From: Rhodospirillales bacterium | GTDB lineage: Bacteria > Pseudomonadota > Alphaproteobacteria > ATCC43930 > CGMCC-115725 | Assembly (NCBI GenBank): GCA_947473305.1 | Contig: CANJCB010000015.1 | Location: 1-64,000, forward strand | Reading direction: 5' to 3' | Length of the DNA: 64,000 nucleotides | Shown: positions 1-7,850 of the stretch, piece after piece | Layout of the letters: every line of letters begins with the position of its first letter | How positions within the stretch are numbered: the stretch's first letter is position 1 | The notes under the pieces: model-generated | The model's input: only the letters and a program-made list of their open reading frames with translations | What the model was told of the DNA's origin: nothing | Database searches by the model: none | Made by a program: the position numbers and the translations under genes

Positions 1-48
1 GAAAGGTGAAAGCCACCGGTCAAGATCGGTTTTCCAGCTATCGTCCAT
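1..48 (-). mobile_element. IS701-type transposase, N-terminal end only (runs off window)
   Basis: An open frame on the minus strand starts with ATG at position 48 and runs off the left edge. The 16 visible residues read MDDSWKTDLDRWLSPF. A W-x-x-D-L-x-x-W-L-x-P-F opening is typical of IS701-family transposases as I remember them. Only the first codons are present, so catalytic residues cannot be checked. It would be transcribed leftwards, away from the YqhA-like gene. The call rests on a short motif only and could be another DDE transposase or a chance reading. Confidence 0.42.
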
Positions 49-287
49 GGTCGGCCCTCCGCGATGCCGACCACCCATGAATCACGCAATACGCGTTCCG
101 GGAATCCCTAAAACGCCGATCCCTCAAAAATCTGCCAAAGTAGTGCTAGCAACAATGCAGAGATTATTTGGAGATATCGTGAAGTCCGCAGGACGGAACA
201 AGGAAGAAAAATCGTCTTCAAAAAACGCTAATGCGGCAAAGTCGTTTTTGTCAATAAAAGCGGAGATTCGATACTGTCCCCCGTCTT
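49..287. other. AT-richer intergenic stretch beside the putative transposase
   Basis: This non-coding stretch separates the left-edge transposase start from the YqhA-like gene. It is visibly richer in A/T than the rest of the window, particularly about 120-270. I see no convincing gene, ribosome site or clear terminal inverted repeat. It probably holds the end of the insertion sequence and promoter DNA. A plus-strand reading frame at 47-322 is present but has no family resemblance and no good ribosome site. Confidence 0.4.
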
Positions 288-788
288 CTACTCGTGCTTG
301 CCGCCCAGCAGGCGATCCATGACAGCCAGCAAAAGCGCCGACACGACGAAGGTCAGATGGATCACGACCATCATCACCAGCTTCTCGGTCGAGATCTGCT
401 GAATGTTCATGAAGCCCTGAAGGAGATGGATTGCGGAGATCGCAACGATCGAGGCCGCGACCTTCAGCTTCAGGGTGCCGGCATCGAGCTTGCCCAGCCA
501 GGCGATGTGATTGGCGCTTTCCGCGATATCGAGGCGCGAGACGAAATTCTCATAGCCGCTCAGCATGACCATGACGGTAAGCCCGGCGATCAGCGTCAGA
601 TCGATGAGTGTCAGCGCGCCGAAGATCATGTCCACGTCACGCAGTTCGAGGATATGAATCGTGAGGTGCCATAATTCCTGGAAGAAATGCACGACGAAAA
701 GGACGAGGAGCCCTGCCAGCCCGAGATAAAGCGGCGCCAGGAGCCATCGGGCCGCAAAAAGGCATCTCTCCAGAATACGTTCCACCAT
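288..788 (-). CDS. UPF0114 (YqhA-like) inner-membrane protein
   Basis: A 166-residue protein with four hydrophobic segments at about 15-36, 54-77, 105-125 and 137-157. The stretch W-L-G-K-L-D followed by K-V-A-A-S-I-V-A-I-S-A-I-H-L-L is the hallmark of the UPF0114/YqhA family, small integral inner-membrane proteins of unknown biochemical role. The start at 788 is chosen because AGGGAGG lies just upstream and the family begins M-x-E-R-x-x-E. A longer frame to 965 exists but would run into the divergent lipoprotein gene and lacks family similarity. It is divergent from the next gene, so the shared promoter lies between 789 and 864. Confidence 0.85.
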   Translation of the reverse strand: MVERILERCLFAARWLLAPLYLGLAGLLVLFVVHFFQELWHLTIHILELRDVDMIFGALTLIDLTLIAGLTVMVMLSGYENFVSRLDIAESANHIAWLGKLDAGTLKLKVAASIVAISAIHLLQGFMNIQQISTEKLVMMVVIHLTFVVSALLLAVMDRLLGGKHE

Positions 789-864
789 TCCTCCCTGACT
801 TGTGACGCTCTGAAAATGATACAATCGCCCCTGGGGAACAAGAAACGGTTCAGGGGAAACGACG

Positions 865-1632
865 ATGGCCTCCGCGCGCCTTATCGCGAGCTTCGCGGTC
901 ATGCTGTTGGGGTCGGGTTGCGTCGGCGCTTTGACGCCGAAAGAGCCGCCGACCGCCGCCGGCAAGGCCTATATCGCCCAGCGCACGCCGACGGAGGATG
1001 AAAAACTCGCCACCGTCAGCGTCGCAGACAGCTACTTTGGCGTAAGCGTCCTGGCGGGCGGTGGAAACCTCGCGACGGGACTTCTGCTCGGGCCTATCGG
1101 CGTTGCGATGAACATCGCCGCTTTGCGGTCGGAGGCAAACGATCGGGCCTCGTCCATCAAGGCGGTGACGGCAATCGACGTCGCTGCGCTCCTCCAGGAA
1201 GCAGCGCCTGATCTCTCCTCCTCGGACGGATCGGCGATCCAACTCGTTCCTACGGTCGTCGCCCTCTTTTCGGACAAGGAAAGCTATCGCCTCTCCTGCT
1301 CGGTGCTGGCATCCACGGGAGCATGGCGTCTGCGCTACGTGACAGACCAAGACGCCGGCTACAAGGTTGCCACGAGTTCGGACCCGGCCATCATGCTGCC
1401 GGAAATCAAGGCCTGCATCGCCCGGGCTTATGATCTCTATCGAGCCCATGCGGCAGGCGAATTCGCAGCCTGGCGCAGCTATGAGTTCGAAACCGCCGAC
1501 GGAATCATCGGATCAGGCACCGTGACGCTGCCGCTTCACGAGGCGAGCCTGCCCGGCCGAGTCATAACGAACAGCGGCTTCGCCTTGCGGGAATTCCGAC
1601 GCAGCGCCATCCAGAAACTGACGCCGCGCTGA
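865..1632 (+). CDS. putative lipoprotein of unknown function
   Basis: A 255-residue protein whose N-terminus (positively charged start, hydrophobic core, then LLGSGC with Cys at about 19) looks like a lipoprotein signal, although the residues before the Cys are not a perfect lipobox. This suggests an envelope-anchored protein. A glycine-rich hydrophobic patch near 60-85 could be membrane-associated. I recognise no catalytic domain. The start is supported by a GGGGAAA-type ribosome site. It stands alone: it diverges from the YqhA-like gene and is followed by a hairpin at 1652-1666. Confidence 0.65.
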   Translation: MASARLIASFAVMLLGSGCVGALTPKEPPTAAGKAYIAQRTPTEDEKLATVSVADSYFGVSVLAGGGNLATGLLLGPIGVAMNIAALRSEANDRASSIKAVTAIDVAALLQEAAPDLSSSDGSAIQLVPTVVALFSDKESYRLSCSVLASTGAWRLRYVTDQDAGYKVATSSDPAIMLPEIKACIARAYDLYRAHAAGEFAAWRSYEFETADGIIGSGTVTLPLHEASLPGRVITNSGFALREFRRSAIQKLTPR

Positions 1633-1651
1633 AGATCGCCACGCCGCAATT

Positions 1652-1666
1652 GCCCCGGACCGGGGC
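1652..1666 (+). terminator. GC-rich hairpin after the lipoprotein gene
   Basis: A perfect inverted repeat GCCCCGG-A-CCGGGGC, realistically a 5-6 bp stem with a short loop, lies 20 bases after the lipoprotein stop and is followed by a short TTT. It plausibly terminates that transcript and separates it from the reductase/ThDP pair. The T run is weak. Confidence 0.5.
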
Positions 1667-1732
1667 TTTGACTAACATCCGCCCGCTTTAATCAATGGGG
1701 CGAGGCCCCTCAAACGCCTGGAGCAGTCCGCT

Positions 1733-2809
1733 ATGTCCAAGAAATACAAGATCCTCATCCTGGGAGCCTCTTACGGTTCGCTGCTCGGAACCAAGCTCGC
1801 CATGGCGGGACATAGCGTAAAGCTGATCTGCCTGCCGGCCGAAGCGGAACTCATCAACAAGAACGGCGCCATCGTCCGCATGCCGGTGAAGGGCCGCGAA
1901 AAGCCCGTCGAGATCAATACGAAGAACCTGTCGGGCCAGCTTTCGGCCGCCGGGACCGAAGGCATCAACCCCAAGGACTACGACCTCATCGCACTCGCCA
2001 TGCAGGAGCCGCAGTACCGCTCGCCGGGCGTGCGCGAATTGCTCGACGCGGTCGCGAAGTCGCGGGTTCCCTGCATGTCGATCATGAACATGCCGCCGCT
2101 GCCCTACCTCGCCCGCATCCCGGGCCTCGACACCCAGGCGCTGCGCCAGTGCTACACGGATCCGACCGTCTGGGACAGCTTCGATCCCAAGACCATCACG
2201 CTCGCGAGCCCCGATCCGCAGGCGATCCGTCCGCCGGATGAGCCCGTGAATGTGCTGATGGTCACGCTCCCCACCAATTTCAAGGTTGCGCGCTTCGACT
2301 CCGACGCCGACACCGCGATCCTGCGCCAGCTTCAGACGGACATCGAGGCGATCCGCTATGACACGGGCGATGGCGTCGTCGAGCTTCCGGTCAAGCTCAA
2401 GGTCCACGATTCGGTCTTCGTGCCGTTGGCCAAATGGGCGATGCTGATCACCGGCAACTACCGCTGCATTACTAAGGATGCCGCCCGCACCATCAAGGAA
2501 GCCGTCCACAGCGACCTCGCAAAGTCGAAAGAGGTCTATAACTGGGTGGTCGAGCTCTGCGAGAAGATCGGCGCCGACCGCAACGACCTCGTGCCCTTCG
2601 AGAAATACGCCGCGGCCGCCAATGGGCTGTCCCGGCCGTCCTCGGCGGCGCGGGCGCTTTTTGCCGGCGCACCGAACATCGAGCGGGTCGATTGCCTTGT
2701 CAGGACGATCTCCGGCATGAATGGCATGAAGTCCGACGTGGTGGTCGAAACGGCGGGCCTCGTCGATGCCCGTCTCAAGATGAACCGCGAGGCGGCCGCC
2801 GCTCGCTGA
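1733..2809 (+). CDS. ketopantoate reductase (PanE/ApbA)-like dehydrogenase
   Basis: A 358-residue protein beginning with a nucleotide-binding Rossmann fold, KILILGASYGSLLG (residues about 6-19), as in the N-terminal domain of 2-dehydropantoate 2-reductases. The C-terminal half is helical and loosely fits the PanE C-terminal domain (KLKVHDSVFVPLAKW onward). Length is a little above classic PanE (about 300). The gene ends 16 bases before a ThDP-enzyme gene, so the two probably form an operon. The pairing suggests reduction of a 2-oxo acid handled by the ThDP enzyme rather than pantothenate synthesis; the substrate is unknown. The glycine motif is GxSxGSxxG-like, so the NAD(P) preference cannot be told. 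Confidence 0.72.
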   Translation: MSKKYKILILGASYGSLLGTKLAMAGHSVKLICLPAEAELINKNGAIVRMPVKGREKPVEINTKNLSGQLSAAGTEGINPKDYDLIALAMQEPQYRSPGVRELLDAVAKSRVPCMSIMNMPPLPYLARIPGLDTQALRQCYTDPTVWDSFDPKTITLASPDPQAIRPPDEPVNVLMVTLPTNFKVARFDSDADTAILRQLQTDIEAIRYDTGDGVVELPVKLKVHDSVFVPLAKWAMLITGNYRCITKDAARTIKEAVHSDLAKSKEVYNWVVELCEKIGADRNDLVPFEKYAAAANGLSRPSSAARALFAGAPNIERVDCLVRTISGMNGMKSDVVVETAGLVDARLKMNREAAAAR

Positions 2810-2825
2810 TCGAGCGCACTTCCTC

Positions 2826-4427
2826 ATGAACAATTGCGATCTGATCGTCGCAACGCTTCGGCGCGCCGGAATCCAAAGGGGTTTCGGCGTGCCGAGCGGC
2901 AATGTCCTGCCGCTCATCGAGGCGATGCGCAAGGGCGGGATCGATTTCATCCTGACCGCGCATGAGGGCTCCGCCGGTTTCGCGGCGGACGTGACCGCGC
3001 GGATGACCGGGAAGCCGGGGCTGGCCATTGCCACTCTCGGCCCCGGCGCCACCAACCTCGCGACGGGTGTGGGCGACGCCTTTCTCGACCGGTCGCCAAT
3101 GATCGCGATTACCTGCAACCTGAAGACGCCGCAGCTCGGCCGGCGCATTCAGATGTGGATCGACCATCACCAGCTCTTCAAGCCGATCACCAAGGGGACC
3201 TTCGCGCTCAGCGAGGGCAATATCGCCGCGACGCTGAAGAAGGCCATAGAACTGGCGCTCACCGAGCCCCAGGGTCCGGTCCATCTGGACCTCCCGGAAG
3301 ACGTCTCGGTGGCGCTTGCCACCGAAGAGGTGCCGGAACTCGATTTGCCGGCGCCGCTTCCGACGGCCTCCGATGCGGCGATCTCCGAGGCACAGCGCCT
3401 GATTGCCAAGGCATCCCGCCCCCTGGCGATCATCGGCTCTTCCGCGATGCGGATGAAACGGCCTGAATTGCTCAGGGAATTCATCGAGCGGCATCAGCTG
3501 CCCTTCGCCACCACGACTATGGCGAAGGGCCTCATCGACGAGGATCACCCCCTGTCGATCGGCTGTATCGAACGGGCAAAACGCCAGGTCCAGCGGGAAT
3601 TCCTGCGCCGGTCGGATCTCATCGTCGGCCTCGGCTACGACACGATCGAAGTCGAATACGAGGCCTGGATCGGTTTGATCCCGCTCCTCCAGATCGATAT
3701 CGAGCCGGTCGATACCGACGGTACGGTCAAAGTTCTCCATGAGGTTACCGGGGATCTCGACCAGAGCCTTGCTGCCCTAATCGACACCGAGGCCCGGGGG
3801 GCAACCTGGAGCGCTGCTGAAGTTGCCGCTCATCGGACCCGCTTCCAGTCATCCCTCCGCCCGGCCGCGAAGGAGTTTACACCCCACCGGGTCATCGACA
3901 TCGCCCGGGAACTGCTCCCCAACGACGGTGTCCTAGCCTTTGACGTTGGAGCGCATACTCATCAGATCGCAAGCCAATGGCCCGCCCACGGACCGCGCCA
4001 GTTCCTGATCACCAATGGCTGGTCGTCGATGGGCTTCGGCCTTCCGGCCGCCATCGCGGCGAAGCTGGCAGAACCGCAGAAGGCAGTGCTCTGTATCATC
4101 GGCGACGGCTGCTTCCAGATGACCTGCGGCGAGTTGACGGTGGCCGAGCGCCAGTCACTCCAGCTTCCCGTGATCGTGCTGAACGACGGCTGGCTCTCGC
4201 TCATCCGGGTGAAGCAGATGCGCCGGCAGTTCCCCTATTACGGCGTCGGCCTGGCCCAACGCTCCTATGCCGAGCCCCCGGCTCATTACTTCGGGGTCCC
4301 CGCCATTGGAGTCTGGAACGACGAGGAGTTGCGAAAGGCGCTCCGAACGGCGCTCGAAGCGGACGGCCCGACCGTGATCGAGGCCTTCGTCAACTCGGAC
4401 CACTACGACGAAACGGTCTTCGACTGA
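2826..4427 (+). CDS. thiamine-diphosphate-dependent enzyme (acetolactate synthase/2-oxoacid decarboxylase family)
   Basis: A 533-residue three-domain ThDP enzyme. The N-terminal pyrimidine-binding domain carries the catalytic glutamate in AHEGSAG (about residue 41), followed by GPGATN. The central domain is helical/Rossmann-like. The C-terminal PP-binding domain has the GDGCFQM...NDG metal/diphosphate motif (about 425-455). These are the signatures of the acetolactate synthase, benzoylformate decarboxylase and sulfo-/phosphonopyruvate decarboxylase superfamily. The exact reaction cannot be assigned. It follows the PanE-like gene by 16 bases and probably shares its transcript. A second, only distantly similar ThDP enzyme lies at 40640. 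Confidence 0.85.
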   Translation: MNNCDLIVATLRRAGIQRGFGVPSGNVLPLIEAMRKGGIDFILTAHEGSAGFAADVTARMTGKPGLAIATLGPGATNLATGVGDAFLDRSPMIAITCNLKTPQLGRRIQMWIDHHQLFKPITKGTFALSEGNIAATLKKAIELALTEPQGPVHLDLPEDVSVALATEEVPELDLPAPLPTASDAAISEAQRLIAKASRPLAIIGSSAMRMKRPELLREFIERHQLPFATTTMAKGLIDEDHPLSIGCIERAKRQVQREFLRRSDLIVGLGYDTIEVEYEAWIGLIPLLQIDIEPVDTDGTVKVLHEVTGDLDQSLAALIDTEARGATWSAAEVAAHRTRFQSSLRPAAKEFTPHRVIDIARELLPNDGVLAFDVGAHTHQIASQWPAHGPRQFLITNGWSSMGFGLPAAIAAKLAEPQKAVLCIIGDGCFQMTCGELTVAERQSLQLPVIVLNDGWLSLIRVKQMRRQFPYYGVGLAQRSYAEPPAHYFGVPAIGVWNDEELRKALRTALEADGPTVIEAFVNSDHYDETVFD

Positions 4428-4442
4428 CGACCTGCAACAAAT

Positions 4443-4458
4443 AGTGACCCGTGTCACT
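4443..4458. promoter_or_regulatory. perfect inverted repeat resembling a CRP/FNR-type operator
   Basis: AGTGAC-CCGT-GTCACT is a perfect 6-bp inverted repeat with a 4-base centre. Its core reads GTGA-N6-TCAC, the layout recognised by CRP/FNR-superfamily regulators. It lies 15 bases after the ThDP-enzyme stop and 57 bases before the start of the 83-residue gene, so it could control that gene or act as a weak terminator stem for the upstream pair. No T run follows. Confidence 0.4.
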
Positions 4459-4515
4459 GAATTGGAACATCGATTGCGCTATCTCTGCTCCCGGTTATGA
4501 AGAGCGAGGGCATCG

Positions 4516-4767
4516 ATGATTGGGCAGTCGGACATCCGAAAGGCGGCACGCTACATGATCGAGCAGCACGGCAGTTCGGCACTGGACCGCGCGAGACGGC
4601 GGGCCGAATTGCTGGAACTGACCGGCCAAACAGAAGTTGCCAAGCATTGGGCGAAGATCGCGGACCATCTCGACCCGACGGTTCCGAAGCTCGAGGTCCG
4701 CATGATGCCCGCCGCCGCCCGCGCGAAACGCGGCAGGGGGCGCCTGACGGCTCAACCCGCCGGCTGA
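4516..4767 (+). CDS. small conserved alphaproteobacterial-type protein, function unknown
   Basis: An 83-residue basic protein. The opening (DIRKAARYMIEQHG, then A-x-x-R-A-E-L-L-E and W-x-K-I) matches a widespread type of short alphaproteobacterial protein with an N-terminal pair of helices and no known role. The C-terminus is rich in Arg, Ala and Pro. The start follows GAGGG at good spacing. A CRP-like palindrome lies upstream. It converges with the secreted protein gene at 4789. Confidence 0.65.
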   Translation: MIGQSDIRKAARYMIEQHGSSALDRARRRAELLELTGQTEVAKHWAKIADHLDPTVPKLEVRMMPAAARAKRGRGRLTAQPAG

Positions 4768-4788
4768 ACCGCTCCAAGCGCACTGGCT

Positions 4789-5298
4789 TTAGCGACGGTC
4801 GTAAACGTCCACGTAGTCTTCCCTGTTGCCCTTGTTGTCGCTTTCGGTGCCACGGCAGATCATTTGCCTGCCATTAGGCGACAGGCTGCAGGAAAGATGG
4901 TCCGAGCCTCCATCGGGCGTGGTGAAGGCCACCGCCATCGTTCCGCCCTTGATCGTGAAGGCCGCCGTCGCGCTCATCTCATTGCCCTTCACCGGCCCCG
5001 GACGGCCATCGCCCGTCCCATTGAAGGATTGGATATGAGCTCCCCCTTTGGGGTCCATTTCCGTCATGCTCCATTCGACGCGACCGGGATCCGCCGCGAC
5101 GATCTCCAGCGTGAGACTGCGCGGCTCCGGAGGCTGCCCCTGCTGCTGGCCTGGCTGTGAGGAGGCGGCGGCATTCCAGACCCAGTGACCGACGAAGGTA
5201 TTGGCGGGAAGCGTCCCTAATTGCGCGTGAGCCTGGAGCGAGATGCCCCCGATGAGGAGGGCTGCGAAAGCCATGGCGGCGAGACGAGCGTGCGACAA
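4789..5298 (-). CDS. secreted protein of unknown function
   Basis: A 169-residue protein with a clear signal peptide: a short basic start, a hydrophobic core AAMAFAALLIGG, and a likely cleavage after AHA near residue 25, so it should be periplasmic. The rest is Gly/Ser/Thr-rich with a probable beta structure (FVGHWVWNAAAS at the mature N-terminus; two Cys at about 137 and 147 that could form a disulfide). The start codon is TTG, supported by GGAG 8-10 bases upstream; an ATG eight codons later is the alternative. I do not recognise a family. Confidence 0.6.
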   Translation of the reverse strand: MSHARLAAMAFAALLIGGISLQAHAQLGTLPANTFVGHWVWNAAASSQPGQQQGQPPEPRSLTLEIVAADPGRVEWSMTEMDPKGGAHIQSFNGTGDGRPGPVKGNEMSATAAFTIKGGTMAVAFTTPDGGSDHLSCSLSPNGRQMICRGTESDNKGNREDYVDVYDRR

Positions 5299-5391
5299 GG
5301 GATTTCTCCGTAACGAGATCGTGCATCGCGGAGGCCGCGAGACATCCGCAAGAGATATATGACGCGTCCCGTCCGAAACCAGCCGTGGCGG

Positions 5392-6162
5392 CTAGCTGAA
5401 GACCTTCTTGAGGAGATCGGTGGAGCGCGCAGCCGGATTCGTGCGGATCGAAGCTTCTTCCACGCCCAGGTAATGGAAAAGCCCGTCGAGCGCCTTGCCC
5501 ACCGTGAAATCCGTCAGGTTGAAGCCCTGAACCTCTTGGCCGGCGAAGGGGATCCCGGAAGCCTTCGACTGCACCGATTTGAAAGCCCCCACAGCACCGG
5601 CGCTGGACAGCGAGCTATCGACGATAGGCCGGAAGGACGTGGTGAGCGACGAAGAGGTCGTCCGCTTGAAATATTGCGTCGCCGAATCCTGGGGCCCGGT
5701 CAGGATGCCCCGCGCGTCGTCGATGGTCATGCGCGACGCCGCCGAGACGAAGATGTCGAGCGCCTTGGGCGCCGCCTGCTCGGCCGCCCGGTTCATCCTG
5801 ACATGGAGATCTTCCACCATGCCCCCCGCGCCGACCGCCTTGAGCGGCCCTTCGATCTTTTCCAAGGGACCCGGCAGCGGAATCCGGATCGAGGGATCGC
5901 CGTTATAGCCATCGGCCTTGCCGACGCGCCCAACCACGCGCTGCGACGCGACGTTCAGGGCGTCTTTCAAACCGGAACCGATCTCGCCCTGGCTGAGGCT
6001 GGCGCCGCCGCCCTTGGAGGCTCCCCCGGCCTGACCGCCCGGAACTTGGTTCAGCAGATTGCGCCCTTGATCGAGCAGGTTCCCCTGCGCCGCCGCGGCA
6101 AAAGGCATTCCGGCCAGAAAGGCGGCGAGAAGCGACCGCCGCGTCCGAAGTTCTTCGAGCAT
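5392..6162 (-). CDS. DUF4197-type exported protein
   Basis: A 256-residue protein with a twin-arginine-like or Sec signal (RTRRSLLAAFLAGMPFAAAAQG). After a Gly-rich linker comes the DUF4197 pattern: LKDALNVASQRVVGRVGKADGY, P-L-P-G-P-L-E-K, MNRAAEQAAPKALDIFVSA, then ILTGPQDSATQYFKR. DUF4197 proteins are periplasmic and of unknown role. The start at 6162 is chosen over one at 6282 because it gives the signal peptide immediately and is preceded by GGGGAG. It is monocistronic in appearance. Confidence 0.82.
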   Translation of the reverse strand: MLEELRTRRSLLAAFLAGMPFAAAAQGNLLDQGRNLLNQVPGGQAGGASKGGGASLSQGEIGSGLKDALNVASQRVVGRVGKADGYNGDPSIRIPLPGPLEKIEGPLKAVGAGGMVEDLHVRMNRAAEQAAPKALDIFVSAASRMTIDDARGILTGPQDSATQYFKRTTSSSLTTSFRPIVDSSLSSAGAVGAFKSVQSKASGIPFAGQEVQGFNLTDFTVGKALDGLFHYLGVEEASIRTNPAARSTDLLKKVFS

Positions 6163-6292
6163 TCGCTGTGGCTCCCCTGCTTTCGCTCCAGTGGAGGATA
6201 TCATGCAGCCAAGGCATCGCCGCGAAATAGATGAGTCAAAGGCTCCATCCCTGGCGCTTGACAAGGCGCGGAGGAAGGGCAACCCATTAGAT

Positions 6293-6499
6293 CCAGGCGG
6301 CGCCTGCGACGGCTTCGCGATCCTGGTTCCTTATATGCCGGGCGGGCTCGCCGATGTGGTCGATCTGGTCGTGCCGGAACTCCAGCGGCGGGAACTTTTC
6401 CGCACCGAATACGAGGGGACGACATTGCGCGAAAATCTTGGATTGCCGAGACCGGAAAACAAATTCGCCAAAACCGCCCAGCAGAGAAAGGCGGGCTGA
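6293..6499 (+). pseudogene. C-terminal remnant of an NtaA/DmoA-type flavin monooxygenase
   Basis: In one frame ending at the TGA at 6497-6499 the translation reads G-G-x-C-D-G-F, then MPGGLADVVDLVVPELQRR, then RTEYEGTTLRENLGLPR. This is the C-terminal end of NtaA/SnaA/DszA-type FMN-dependent monooxygenases. The intact gene that follows four bases later ends in a very similar way (VPELRRR..FRTEYEGKTLREN). About 85% of the gene, including every cofactor-binding part, is missing. It is a decayed paralogue or the leftover of a recombination between tandem copies. Confidence 0.8.
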
Positions 6500-6503
6500 T
6501 CCG

Positions 6504-7850
6504 ATGAAAGCGCGGATGCATCTTGCCTTCGATATCTCCTTCACCCATCTCGACGGGCGCTGGAGAACACCGGGCTCCTGGACCGGCAGGACCTATCCCA
6601 ATACCGACATCTTCGAGGAAGTCGCGCGGGCCGCCGAGCGTGGTTGCATCGACATGATCTTCTTCGGGGATGGCACCGGCATTCCCAATACCTGGGAGGG
6701 ATCGGAGAAAGCGGCGGCGCGCTGGGGCATCCAATGGCCACGCCACGACGTCAGTCCCTGGATCCCGCTGATGGCGCGGGCAACCAAGCACATCGGCTTC
6801 TGCCTTACCTATGCCTCGACCTTCATGCATCCTTTCTACGTGGCGCGGCTCCTGAATTCGCTCGACCATGTGACCGACGGGCGCATCGCCTTCAACGTCA
6901 TAACTTCGACCCGGCGCGCGGATGCCGCCAATTACGGGTTCGACGAGTTGATGGAACACGGCAGCCGTTATGACCGGATGGAGGAATTCGTCGATGTCTG
7001 CAAGGCGCTCTGGGCAAGCGTAGAGCCCGATGCCTTCCTCTGGGATCGCGAGACCGGAGTGGTCGCCGACCCCGACAAGGTCCAACCGATCAATCATGCC
7101 GGCAAGTTCTTCAAGGTTCGCGGGCCTTTGAACGCGGTGCCCTCCCCCCAGGGCCGGCCCGTGCTCCTCCAGGCGGGCGCCTCGGGGCGCGGCATCAAGG
7201 CTTCCGCCCATGTGGCGGACCATGTTTTCGCCTCGAGCCACGCGATGAACATCCGGATCAAGCATCGCGCCGAGCTCGATGCTGCGCTTGTCGCCGAAGG
7301 CCGCGATCCCGCCGAGGTGGGCATCCTCTGGGGCGTTCAGCTCGTCGTTGCCGAAAGCGAGCAGGAGGCTATCGCGCGCAAGGAAAACATCCTCCAGATG
7401 GTGCCTAGGGGCGAAGCCGTAGGCGCCTATCTCTCCCACAACGCAGGCTACGACTTCTCGAAGCTGCCCGCCCGCTTCACGCTCAACGACCTCAATGCCG
7501 AGATCGCGGCGTCCAATGCCTCGCCCGTCGGTTTCGTCCATCAGCTCGCGAACGAAATCGGCGGCAATACGGAGATCACCCGTGAAGAGCTTCTGGAGCA
7601 CGGACTTCGCAGCGCCACTTCCTACAACCGGACCGTCGCCGGCACGCCCGCCCAGGTAGCCGATCATCTGGAAGAGATTTTCGAGGCGACCGGCAGCCGG
7701 GGCGGTTTCATGTTCTCCCACCCGGTCTCGACCCCGCGCGACCTCTTGAGCGTCGTCGATTTCCTTGTGCCGGAACTGCGCCGACGCGGACGCTTTCGCA
7801 CCGAATACGAGGGCAAGACACTCCGCGAGAATATGGCGCTCGATCGCTAG
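6504..7850 (+). CDS. FMN-dependent two-component monooxygenase, NtaA/SnaA/DszA type
   Basis: A 448-residue TIM-barrel luciferase-like monooxygenase. The family pattern is clear: opening MHLAFDISFTHLDGRWRTPGSW, AARWGIQWPRHDVSPWIPLMA, FNVITSTRRADAANYGFDE, YDRMEEFVDVCKALW, PVLLQAGASGRG (FMN phosphate region), and the terminal RTEYEGKTLREN. Members oxidise nitrilotriacetate, EDTA, dibenzothiophene sulfone, dimethyl sulfide or pristinamycin using FMNH2 from a separate reductase. No flavin reductase is nearby. Start taken at 6504, directly after the stop of a remnant paralogue. Its stop overlaps the stop of the convergent acyl-CoA dehydrogenase (shared CTAG). Confidence 0.9.
   Translation: MKARMHLAFDISFTHLDGRWRTPGSWTGRTYPNTDIFEEVARAAERGCIDMIFFGDGTGIPNTWEGSEKAAARWGIQWPRHDVSPWIPLMARATKHIGFCLTYASTFMHPFYVARLLNSLDHVTDGRIAFNVITSTRRADAANYGFDELMEHGSRYDRMEEFVDVCKALWASVEPDAFLWDRETGVVADPDKVQPINHAGKFFKVRGPLNAVPSPQGRPVLLQAGASGRGIKASAHVADHVFASSHAMNIRIKHRAELDAALVAEGRDPAEVGILWGVQLVVAESEQEAIARKENILQMVPRGEAVGAYLSHNAGYDFSKLPARFTLNDLNAEIAASNASPVGFVHQLANEIGGNTEITREELLEHGLRSATSYNRTVAGTPAQVADHLEEIFEATGSRGGFMFSHPVSTPRDLLSVVDFLVPELRRRGRFRTEYEGKTLRENMALDR

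Noticed and set aside
47-322. 91-codon plus-strand frame at the left edge
   Set aside because: It overlaps the transposase start and the end of the YqhA-like gene, lacks a good ribosome site and resembles no family.
1688-3740. Long minus-strand frames opposite the reductase and ThDP-enzyme genes
   Set aside because: Arg/Asp/His-rich translations typical of the reverse strand of GC-rich genes; the plus-strand products are clear family members.
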